DNA from: Phytophthora colocasiae
Taxonomy: Eukaryota; Oomycota; Peronosporomycetes; Peronosporales; Peronosporaceae
Direction of reading: 5' to 3'
DNA length: 64,000 nucleotides
NCBI GenBank assembly: GCA_018806915.1
Contig: JAGKQI010000105.1
Location: 744,001-808,000, forward strand
Shown here: piece after piece, positions 20,581-31,310 of the stretch
Position numbering within the stretch: the first letter of the stretch is position 1
Layout: each line of letters opens with the position of its first letter
The notes under the pieces: generated by a model
Told to the model about the DNA's origin: nothing
Seen by the model: only the letters and a program-made list of their open reading frames with translations
The model's database searches: none
Translations under genes and position numbers: made by a program

Positions 20581-21306
20581 CTAGTTGACAGCAGCCGAGT
20601 ATGACGATACAGTCAGCTTGGCGTTGGTGCCAACGAATGGCTCCGTGCCGGCCTCAACCTTGAGGAGGTACTGGCTGGACGGCATACCCTGGTTGTTGAC
20701 CAAGTAGCTCAGGAACTTCAGCAGGTCTGCTGAGAAGTTGGTGATCGTCTTGGTGGCCACGAAAGAGAAGACGGTGGTGCTCCCATTCGGGCCCTTGTAC
20801 AATTTGAAGCTGTTGTTGCCGATCTTCACTGTGGCGATGGGCTTGCCGGTGCTGGAAATGGGACCGGCACCGCCGTACGCCGCCAACCAGATCATGATCT
20901 CGTACTCGTTGCTGCCGGAAGCGGTGGAGCTCGTGAAAAGGTCGTAGGAGACGTCCGCCACAAACTTTCCCGCAGAGTACGAGTACGAGTACTTCATGGT
21001 CGTCGGGATGGACTTGATGTTCTTGATCTGCTTGGGGGTGAAGGTCAGAGCAGCATTCGAGAACGACTTGACCTCACTCGGAGCTCCTCCCGTCCACGTG
21101 TATGACGTGTGCCAAGCGATCGTGTTGCCGTTGATCTTGTCGACACCCGTGCACTGACTGCCCGAAGCAGCGGCGTTCTTGTTCCAGAGGTTGTTGTACA
21201 CCGTGTACTGACTGCTCTTGGCCCAGTCCCATTGCCCGCAGTACTCTCCAGCGGACGCGACCGTGAACGCCGCAGCAGCAATGGCACCCGCGAAGAAGCC
21301 CTTCAT
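20581..21306 (-). CDS. Secreted GH12 endoglucanase/xyloglucanase (XEG1-like)
   Basis: Glycoside hydrolase family 12 enzyme of 241 aa, cleaving beta-1,4-glucan or xyloglucan in the plant cell wall. The signal peptide covers residues 1-19 ([19 protein letters not shown]). The GH12 core has CGQWDW, the glycine/tyrosine-rich strand [13 protein letters not shown], and the two catalytic glutamates in NEYEIMIW (E136) and EAGTEPF (E222). This length and residue numbering equal those known for the Phytophthora sojae apoplastic elicitor XEG1. It lies head-to-head with a second, damaged GH12 gene, with about 3.6 kb including a Helitron array between them. No frame damage is visible, so the product should be secreted and active. 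Orthology to XEG1 itself is not proven. Confidence 0.92.
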   Translation of the reverse strand: MKGFFAGAIAAAAFTVASAGEYCGQWDWAKSSQYTVYNNLWNKNAAASGSQCTGVDKINGNTIAWHTSYTWTGGAPSEVKSFSNAALTFTPKQIKNIKSIPTTMKYSYSYSAGKFVADVSYDLFTSSTASGSNEYEIMIWLAAYGGAGPISSTGKPIATVKIGNNSFKLYKGPNGSTTVFSFVATKTITNFSADLLKFLSYLVNNQGMPSSQYLLKVEAGTEPFVGTNAKLTVSSYSAAVN

Positions 21307-22663
21307 CGTCGATTGAGTTGTAGTATTGGTTGAGTGGACGCTTGAGTAGGGCGAGGCGAATTGCAGAATGAAAACGCAGTGGAGGGTCCTCTACTTGGAC
21401 CGATTCGACGCGAAAACAACGGCGCCATTGCTGTGATCACGCGCTGTCACGACATCCCAGTTGCACAGCAGCAAACGTCTTCCCACCGAGTGTCCTTGCG
21501 TGCTGTTGACGGTCGTCGATTGAGGATTCCGGGACGCACAACAGGCAGGTGGCGGACTGCAACATGGCAGCAACAGCCATAGTGGGGACGCATTCTCCAT
21601 CTGTGCCGGACAGAACAAGCACATTGATTCGGGAGATCGCTAGTTTTGGTTGAGACTGCGCTAGGATAGGCACCACCATGGCGGTATTACGTGGATCCTC
21701 TATCGCCTCACAGAAGCTGTCGACAATATCTTGTGTACACCAAACATGTTCACGGCGTTGGCAGTGCCAACTTGGCACTGCCACGACGGGCGTCCAGTTG
21801 TACCAGCGCCGAATGCCGCAAGGCTATTTAACGACAGAGTACTGGTAGAGTTCTTGTCGACGAAATCTACTGAGCGTGAAGAACTCTATATTGGAGATCA
21901 CGGACCCTTCTCAACTAGGTGCAAAATACACAAGAGTTGGCCGTTAAGAGCATAATGATCGTAGATCTCTTTGTCAAGCATTACCTCTTTGGAAGAAAAC
22001 AATGCCAGAATCCCCGCAGAGCATTTGAAGACCACTGTCGGACACATTGAGACGGTGGCATGAACGTTCGCACTGCGGTATTGTACGTGGACATGTGTAC
22101 TCACTCAATCGCAAGGCAACCGTTGCCGGTCCGATCACTCCTACAACTGTAGAACTCGGCTTGAAGAAAGCTGTTGTGCTCCATTTGCTTAGATTCTACA
22201 GTATGATACATGTAGCAAGACACAGCCAACGTGTGGCATGGCCAATGCCACATTGCAAGATGTCATAGAGTTCATTACTCACTGCAACTACAGGATGTGC
22301 GCCAAACAGCAGGCAGAAGCGAAGCTCAGATCACGTGACACGGACGTCTTGCCTCCGCTCGCAATCAAGCCTGTATCGGCTGTACAGTGAAGCTCCGTTC
22401 CGCTTTTCACTCCCCCTGGCTCACTTCCAGAGACTCGACTCACCTGATGATAATTCCCGTTATTTTACAGCACCTTCCTCTCGCCGTTCACATTCCCGAA
22501 GGCAATTATTGATGCGACCGGCTCACGAACTGCAACAGCCTGTCTAACTTACACACTGGATGAGGTCTCCATAGGCAGCGTTACGAACATCTGAAGCGTC
22601 AAGTGATCCATCAAGTCGAACGCTGAAAAGGATGTCGTTCGTCTGCTTTGACGCGCGAAACCA
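21307..22663. other. Intergenic, GH12 promoter side
   Basis: 1.36 kb between the GH12 start and the Helitron array. A minus-strand frame around 21437-21784 (VLVLSGTDGECVPTMAVAAM) reads somewhat like protein, but it has no start context or domain and is left unannotated. No repeat structure is obvious. Confidence 0.4.
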
Positions 22664-23329
22664 TCTCTACCCTCTAGGCTAGTGCCGTGTCTGTGTGTCT
22701 GTGTGTCTGTGTGTCCGTTGTGTGTGTGTTCAACGTCTTAGCGCATAAACCTGCGTAGCTACCTGTCTCTCCATTGTGTACATGTACGTATTCTATACTG
22801 TATTTTCCCATAGTGTAGCCTATCCCTACGTTCTAGACTGCTCTCAGGAATGCCAAAATTACAAATATAGCCCACTAATGATAACCCTCTCAATGGCCTC
22901 TGATTGGTCCGCACACCCGGCCACAAAATTTTCATTGGACAAAATCAAGCAAAGTACGATTAAAATGCTGAGCTGCCCCGCTTTACAGACCGGTGATTGG
23001 CTAAAATACATCCTACCGAGCGAAGCGAAGGTAGCACCTCGGCCAACTGGCGCGCGCCGAAGGTGTGGCGCCGATGGAGAGTAGTGGGGCGAACTGGAAC
23101 AGTGAGCCCCACGGGTTTCAACCAAACACATACAAACCGCCCGCAAAAGCGGGCGGCACTCGGCTAAAATACATCCTACCGAGCGAAGCGAAGGTAGCAC
23201 CTCGGCAACTGGCGCGCGCCGAAGGTGTGGCGCCGATGGTGAGTAGTGGGGCGAACTGGAACAGTGAGCACCACGGGCTTCAACCAAACACATACAAACC
23301 GCCCGCAAAAGCGGGCGGCACTCGGCTAG
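22664..23329 (+). repeat. Helitron copy 1
   Basis: 666 bp. Starts TCTCTACCCTCTAGG after an A. Contains a (GT)n-rich stretch near 22690-22730, then the common body and two successive hairpin modules; the first ends CTAA, the second CTAG. Confidence 0.85.
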
Positions 23330-23817
23330 TCTCTACTCTCTAGGCTAGTGCGGCGTCTGTGTGTCCGTTGTGTGTGTGTTCAACGTCGTAGCGCATAAAC
23401 CTGCGTAGCTACCTGTCTCTCCATTTTGTACATGTACGTATTCTATACTGTATTTTCCCATGGTGTAGCCTATCCCTATGTTCCAGACTGCTCTCAGGAA
23501 TGCCAAAATTACAAATATAGCCCACTAATGATAACCCTCTCAATGGCCTCTGATTGGTCCGCACACCCGGCCACAAAATTTTCATTGGACAAAAGTAAGC
23601 TAAGTACGATTAAAATGCTGAGCTGCCCCGCTTTACAGACCGGTGATTGGCTAAAATACATCCTACCGAGCGAAGCGAAGGTAGCACCTCGGCCAACTGG
23701 CGCGCGCCGAAGGTGTGGCGCCGGTGGTGAGTAGTGGAGCGAACTGGAACAGTGAGCACCACGGGCTTCAACCAAACACATACAAACCGCCCGCAAAAGC
23801 GGGCGGCACTCGGCTAG
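23330..23817 (+). repeat. Helitron copy 2
   Basis: 488 bp, with a single hairpin module and CTAG end. This is probably closest to the basic unit. It begins immediately after the CTAG of copy 1. Confidence 0.85.
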
Positions 23818-25633
<1,816 letters not shown>

Positions 25634-25790
25634 AACAAGCAGCGACGTAGATCAATTTGTAAGTGCAATCGACTAAGAAGTAGAAAGTAGATAAACGAGA
25701 GAGAGAGAGTGAGTAAAGCAACATTGCAGCCCAGTTCAACTACGTTTGCAACGTAACCTTACGACCACCTTCTATCCTGCTGTCTCGAGC

Positions 25791-28442
25791 TTAAATGCTG
25801 AGTGTGCTGGTCGTGGGGCAACCGCGACGCAACAGCTCCGCCACCAGCTCAGAGCGCGGCACGGTCACCTCGTCCTTCGACGCCATCTCCTTCACCTTGA
25901 CGACGCCCTTGGCCAGCTCGTCCTCGCCGATCACCACCATGTACGGTGTGCCGCGCTCCAGAGCGTAGTGCAGCTGCTTGATGAACTTGGGGTTCTCCGT
26001 CTGCATCACCTCCGCCGATATGTTGGCGAGCCAAAGCTGCTTGCACAATTCCAAACGCGGCAACATCAGGTCGTTACTAGTGGAGGCAACCAGGACCTGC
26101 GATGGGGGCGCAGTGTTGGCGGCCTGCTTCTCGGCGTGGGCCTGGAGGATGCCGAAGATGCGCTCAATGCCTAGACTGACACCCACACACGGGATCTGCT
26201 GCTCCGTAGCCGAGAACATACCCACGAGGTTGTCGTAGCGACCTCCAGCAGCAATGGAGCCGACGTGGTGCTCTGGGCTCGTCAGCACGAACTCGTAGAT
26301 GAGACCGGTGTAGTAATCCAGTCCACGGGCAAGACTCAGGTCGAACGAAATGAAGTCCAACACGCCCATAGCCTCCAGGTAATTAAAGAGCAGCGCCAAG
26401 TCGTCCATGGCACGGCGAGCGTTCACGTTGTCTCCGAACATGTTCTCCTTCACGAGCTGCGCGTGCAGCTCACGCGGCGATCCCACCTTGCACACGAAAG
26501 GCTCGATACGGTCGGCCACTTCTTCAGGGATGTCCTTGTCCTCCACCATCTCACGACGCACTTCACTCCACGGCTCCTTGTCCAGCTTGTCGATAGCACT
26601 GCACGTCGTACGGAACTTCTCAGCAGGTACGCCACAGATAGCGAGGATGGCATCCAGCAGCAGACGGTGGCTCAGCTTCACCTTGACGGGGCCAAGCTCC
26701 GGGAACTGCTGCAGCACCTCAATACCAATAGAAAGCACCTCGGCGTCCGGAAGCATAGGTGCGTACGTACCGGCGATATCGAAGTCGCACTGGTAGAATT
26801 CGCGGAAACGACCGCGGGCCATCTGCGGGTTGTCACGGCGGTATACACGCGCGATGTGGTAGCGCTTAATGTTGCCCGGACTGTGCAGAGCCATGAAGCG
26901 AGCGAACGGCACCGTCAGGTCATAACGCAGCGCCAGCAGCTCGCCACCTTGGTCAGCCAGGTCGTAGATGAGCTTGCTATCTTCGCCGTACTTGCCAGTA
27001 AGCGTTTCCTTGAGCTCGAAGACGGGCGTCTCGATCTCAACACCGGCGTGGCGCTTGAAGACCATGCGAATCTTGTTGAAAATCTTCTCACGCAGAGCCA
27101 TTTGATGCGGCAGGAAGTCCTGTGAGCCCTTGGCGATCTTGGGCTTGCGGCGAGCGCCACCGCTGCCCAGACGTACGAACAGGTCCTCCAGGAACAGCGA
27201 GAAGCTCGACGCGCGCAGGTCGAAAGCCGCCTTCTGCACGCCAGCCTGCCAGTCACCGAGCTCCACGAGATACTGACGCACCGCCTGACTGCCCAGACCG
27301 AGCTTCAGCTCGTCCTTGCTACTCTTCTTAGAGTTCTCCTTCTCCTTTTGCTTCTCCAGTTTCTTGCGACGTTTCTCGAGGATCTTGTTACGTTGCGCCT
27401 CTGGCATGGCAGCCAGTTTCTCGTCCTCCTTAGCAGCCGCAGCTGCTGCCTTGGCCGCCGCCTCCTGCGCCTTGGCGTTCTTCTCAGCCTGGCGAGCCTT
27501 GAGCTGAGCCTCCTCTTCCTCAAAGAACTTGAACGACGGCACAAGCTCACGCGAGAGCGCACCAGCCGTGGCTACCACAAGTTCCACCGCGTTTGTGGTC
27601 TTGGTGGCGTCCACAGCCGTGGGGTCCACCACCTGCAGACGATCAACGCTGCCTTGCAACAGCACGTGGAGCGCCTCCGTCGTGGCTGACAGCGCCGTCT
27701 TCAGCACCTGCGGGTGGATGCCTGCTCCGGCACGCTTGGCCGCAGCGCTATCCCCCACAGCACCATTGATCTCGGCCTCCACGGCCTTGTAAGCGACCAG
27801 GACGGCATCGCGGGCCGGGCCGTGGTACTGCGGGATACAGCGCACGGCAGCCACGTCGGTGGCGCCCTCCTTCTGGCTGTTGATGAACTTGGATCCGTCC
27901 AACATCAGGCGCAGGTTCTGCGCCGACGTCACGATGCCGCGGTGCGGGCGAGCGGCGTCCACGAAGTCCGCTTCGAAGGCGGCGGCGTCGGCACGCAGCG
28001 TCTCGCACGTGACAGCAGCCACCGCGTCGGCCACAGGCAGCAGAGCACGAGCGCCGCCTACTGCCAGAACCACCTCGGCCAGCAGCTCGAGTGGCGTGCG
28101 GGTAATGGCCGTCAGCTCGTCAGGCTTGAGCTCCACAGGCAGATCCACAGTGGCCACCTGCACGATCTCCTTGTCGTGCTGGTTCAGAAGTGTAGCCAAG
28201 TGCTCAGCGTTCTGCACGGAGTGAAGGCGCAGAAGCCGGTGCAGCAGCAGCACGAGGACGGCGCGGCGCACGGCCGGAGAGGCGGAGGCGGAAGAGGAGG
28301 AAAGCGTGAGAGTGAAGGAGGCGGCGGACTGGGAGGCCTCAGCGGACGCATCCAGAACGACAGACGCGTGCAGCTCTGCCACGGAGCACACGTCCGCTAC
28401 GGAGAGGCGACCGGCGCCGATGGTCACGCGCGCAGACGCCAT
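25791..28442 (-). CDS. HARS: Histidyl-tRNA synthetase with HAL-like N-terminal extension
   Basis: 883 aa, single exon, ATG 28442. Charges tRNA-His. The class II catalytic core occupies about residues 440-780: QDFLPHQMALREKIFNKI (motif 1 region), GRFREFYQCDFDIAG (motif 2), the histidine-specific RGLDYYTGLIYEF and IAAGGRYDNLVGMF, and GVSLGIERIFG (motif 3). A HGTP anticodon-binding domain follows (QVLVASTSNDLMLPRLELCK). The first about 330 residues are an alanine-rich domain with aromatic-amino-acid/histidine ammonia-lyase flavour (FVDAARPHRGIVTSAQNLRL), lacking the MIO-forming Ala-Ser-Gly; plant cytosolic HisRS has a similar extension. A lysine/glutamate-rich helix (about 330-380) links the two. 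Probably the sole cytosolic form, possibly dual-targeted. Confidence 0.93.
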   Translation of the reverse strand: MASARVTIGAGRLSVADVCSVAELHASVVLDASAEASQSAASFTLTLSSSSASASPAVRRAVLVLLLHRLLRLHSVQNAEHLATLLNQHDKEIVQVATVDLPVELKPDELTAITRTPLELLAEVVLAVGGARALLPVADAVAAVTCETLRADAAAFEADFVDAARPHRGIVTSAQNLRLMLDGSKFINSQKEGATDVAAVRCIPQYHGPARDAVLVAYKAVEAEINGAVGDSAAAKRAGAGIHPQVLKTALSATTEALHVLLQGSVDRLQVVDPTAVDATKTTNAVELVVATAGALSRELVPSFKFFEEEEAQLKARQAEKNAKAQEAAAKAAAAAAKEDEKLAAMPEAQRNKILEKRRKKLEKQKEKENSKKSSKDELKLGLGSQAVRQYLVELGDWQAGVQKAAFDLRASSFSLFLEDLFVRLGSGGARRKPKIAKGSQDFLPHQMALREKIFNKIRMVFKRHAGVEIETPVFELKETLTGKYGEDSKLIYDLADQGGELLALRYDLTVPFARFMALHSPGNIKRYHIARVYRRDNPQMARGRFREFYQCDFDIAGTYAPMLPDAEVLSIGIEVLQQFPELGPVKVKLSHRLLLDAILAICGVPAEKFRTTCSAIDKLDKEPWSEVRREMVEDKDIPEEVADRIEPFVCKVGSPRELHAQLVKENMFGDNVNARRAMDDLALLFNYLEAMGVLDFISFDLSLARGLDYYTGLIYEFVLTSPEHHVGSIAAGGRYDNLVGMFSATEQQIPCVGVSLGIERIFGILQAHAEKQAANTAPPSQVLVASTSNDLMLPRLELCKQLWLANISAEVMQTENPKFIKQLHYALERGTPYMVVIGEDELAKGVVKVKEMASKDEVTVPRSELVAELLRRGCPTTSTLSI

Positions 28443-28547
28443 GATGGGAGGTAGCTCTGCTGCTTTTGGTGGTGAGCCTTAATGAGTCAAATCCGTTCAG
28501 ACTGAAGGGTTATTTGCTAATGGGGTTATATACCGGTATGAATATCC

Positions 28548-29100
28548 CTACATTTGTAGCCTCAACGCCATCCTGGACCTGTTAACTCGACATCCTTGGG
28601 AAGACCAGGCACACTTGGTCCTGTCCGCTGTGGCGGATCCCTGCCGAACGGGTTTCCAACTGCGCGTCATTCTTATTTCTGGAGGCTCAAAAGCGAGCCT
28701 CAAAGCACAGACAATATCGTGAATCATTGGAAGATCGTCCTTGTGAAAGACGAACGTCTCTGTTGTCAACCCTTCACCGTTTGGAATAAGACAAGCTAGT
28801 CCTAGTTCCGTCAGCTTTTTCAGCAGCTCAAACTCTGATTTGACGCGGTCATCTTCCGTGCACTCCAGCCTGAACAAAAAAAATCACTGAGCCTTTGTTG
28901 TACGAAGAGCTGTTGGACCGGTGCTCGCTTAGTCTTCGCGGGATGACCTGGGACTGCCCCACTTTCAAGATGAAGTTGGAACCGTCATATTCTTGATCGT
29001 TGAAAAAGTACGTCGAACCGCAGTGCAGGATATAACCCCCTTCCGGTTCCTTTTTCTGGGTCGGCGTAGATAACCCCGGTGATGTATGGTCCCGGACCAT
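28548..29100 (-). pseudogene. Unidentified gene relic with homopolymer frameshift
   Basis: Two adjacent minus-strand frames appear to be one protein broken at a run of eight T (about 28870-28877). Upstream is GGYILHCGSTYFFNDQEYDG then SNFILKVGQSQVIPRRLSEH; downstream is LECTEDDRVKSEFELLKKLT then ELGLACLIPNGEGLTTETFV. Removing one base of the run makes the frame continuous. I do not recognise the family. It has no clear start. It could be a decayed gene or a sequencing error in a real small gene. Confidence 0.4.
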
Positions 29101-29248
29101 TGGTCCGGGATACTCCGCATAGTCTAGGTGGGTTTGTCATGATCCCTTAGCCGAGAGGCCCTTCCACCCAGTCACAAAAAAGTCTATCCACAGCGGAACG
29201 AAGGCGCTTGTGCTTTAAGACATCGGCAAACCTCAGGTAGGTTTGCCG
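29090..29248. repeat. Two perfect palindromes 114 bp apart
   Basis: Inverted repeats TCCCGGACCA-T-TGGTCCGGGA (29090-29110) and CGGCAAACCT-caggt-AGGTTTGCCG (29224-29248), each with 10-bp perfect arms. They may be remnants of a transposon's subterminal structure or hairpin-forming regulatory sequence. No coding content lies between them. Confidence 0.5.
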
Positions 29249-30300
29249 GCCTTCACCGCGGGGGTACAGAGTTTCTTCAGCTTTCCTTCATCGTCCACTT
29301 CGAAGTGGATCGCTTCGCAGTTGCTCACCACCCTTCGGAAGGCTTCCAGGCTGGAGTGTCAGGCTGGGCCTCACTCTTCAATCTGCCAAGAGATGCCCAC
29401 GTCCACAGAGAAGCAAGCGCGTTTGGAGATATTTCGTGCAGTGGCAACACGAATCCCGAACTATCAACAATGAGACCTTTATTATAGCCTCAGACTTCCC
29501 AAGTTTCGACTGGAGCGCCTTCCACGACACATAATGAATAGCTTTATGGTAGTAGAGGTTTTGAACCGACGAAGGGCATCTCGAGAATCCGGAGCAGCTT
29601 TGCCGAAAGCTTGACGCCGAGGGTCCCGGTGGTGGTACAGTAGAACACTACAACTTGAAGATCCATCGCCAGTCCCTGCCATTTTGAATGAGCGTAATCA
29701 TATTTAGTTTGACTGCAGTGATAGCTGGATTTTTGCCCGTTCACCTTGCGCGCCTGCAAGTGCGAATCCGACAGTGAAACTTGCTAGATGTGTACAAGAC
29801 ATGCTAATGGATACACCGTGTTGCGTTCGTAACGGGGGAGCGCGTGTTGCGCTCGCACCACCATGATACAAGCACAAGGAATCGGCAGGGTCTGGACGCC
29901 GCTTACGAGGCGTGTATCGTGTATATGCCGGAAGCTAGTTTTGTCATACCCTGTATATGATAGGGTGCAATATGCTGTTCGACAGGTCAGCTCAATTATA
30001 CGTGATATTCTTCTCGACAGGTCCCCAGCTCAAAAATTATACAGGATATTACAGGATGACGGAACTTGTTTAAATACGCTTAAAGGATTTTGCCCCGTCT
30101 CAACCGAATACAGTCTGTAGTCTGGACCCATGTTTCACCTTTTGGTTGAGACAGGGAGCACTTTTCACTCCTAATTATGCGTATATCAGGGTGTAAAAGC
30201 GGGTTGGACCCGATTAAAAAAGTAGTTGAGACGAAGCCAGGTGGCGACGGTGCCCGGCTCAACATTGAGCTTGTCTCCCAAACAGTTGTTGTCTTTAGGA
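29249..30300. other. Intergenic, no gene seen
   Basis: 1.05 kb with only short frames lacking domain signal. Short inverted copies of GTCTCAACC/GGTTGAGAC occur near 30100-30150, and a related GTTGAGAC near 30223. These may belong to a degenerate repeat. Confidence 0.4.
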
Positions 30301-31255
30301 TCACTTTTCCGTGCAGCTATCTGTCGAACGAGTCGGCACTGCAGGCGTTTTTGTCTGGAAGCTGGGACTCCACTCGCCTTTGCCTGCAGAGTTCCACGAG
30401 CGGAGCGTAAAGTCGTAGGTTGTGTTGAACTGCAGCCCTTCCACCAGCGCATTCTGCTGACGAGACTTGCGGTTGTGGGCTACGCGCTCCGAACTCCACG
30501 TGCCGGTGCTGCTATCGGTCTCAAGTTTCTCCTCTTCCTCGTTTTCGTCATTCGGAACCTCAGTCAACCGTCTATATCGCAGCTCGTACTTGTCGATCAT
30601 AGCGCCATTGGACATCGGAGTCTGCCACGACGCTCGGAGGAGGCACTTGTACACTGTTTGCTGCATTGAAGCATTGCCCAAGGGCCCTGATCGAGTGAGA
30701 ACTACCTCAGACGAGTAGCTACTGGAGAAAGAGACCTCGCACGTTGGAGGCGATGGGAGCGCTGGGGGTTCGCCCAGCAGGTTCACACACGTTGCGCTGT
30801 CAGCAACAATCGCTTGGGAGTCTCGACATCTGTCCGGCGAGGCTGCGTGTGCACAACACTCGCCAACAATCTGATGTGGGGTCTGCTTCAGGTAGCACGC
30901 GGTTGATCGGTCTGCGCCGTTGAGGAGCAGCCAGCGCACGAGATCTGGACGGGAATAGGCACTTGCCATGAACAAAGGAGTCGCATTTTGCAGCATCCAC
31001 CAGTGCATCCCTTCCCACTGCAGCGTCCAGGCCGGCATTGCAGCTGTAAATGGAGCTGAGATCACCTCGATGTGTGCCAGAACAACACGCTCGACATCTG
31101 CAATCAAATACAAACAAGTGAGAATGAGTACATTCTGAATAGTGTACTGTAGCATACTTACTGAATAAATCTCCAGTTACTAGAGCACGAAAGAGCTCTA
31201 CACGCCACGCGAGGTCGACACTTCTTTCATCTGCCCCATCGTCTGCCTTTGCCAT
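30301..31255 (-). CDS. Ankyrin-repeat plus fibronectin type III protein
   Basis: 296 aa from exons 31255-31162 and 31097-30301 (64-nt intron, GTAAGT donor). Start MAKADDGADERSV. The N-terminal half has ankyrin-like helices (LFRALVTGDLF…VERVVLAHIEV and ATPLFMASAYSRPDLVRWLL followed by NGAD). The C-terminal half, about residues 165-290, is a fibronectin type III domain (YKCLLRASWQTP…, IDKYELRYR, VEGLQFNTTYDFTLRSWNSA, GKGEWSP), with an acidic insert ENEEEEK between strands. No membrane segment or signal peptide is present, so it is probably an intracellular adaptor. Ligand unknown. The start is only 55 bp from the stop of the upstream SNAPC1-like gene. Confidence 0.8.
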
Positions 31256-31310
31256 GTTTTTTTTCTTCTTCAGGTTGTAACGCACGTGGGCTATTGTCGG
31301 TCTTGCCAAG

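Noticed and set aside
26265..27125. 286-codon plus-strand frame opposite HisRS
   Set aside because: Antisense shadow of the synthetase catalytic core; no domain signal.
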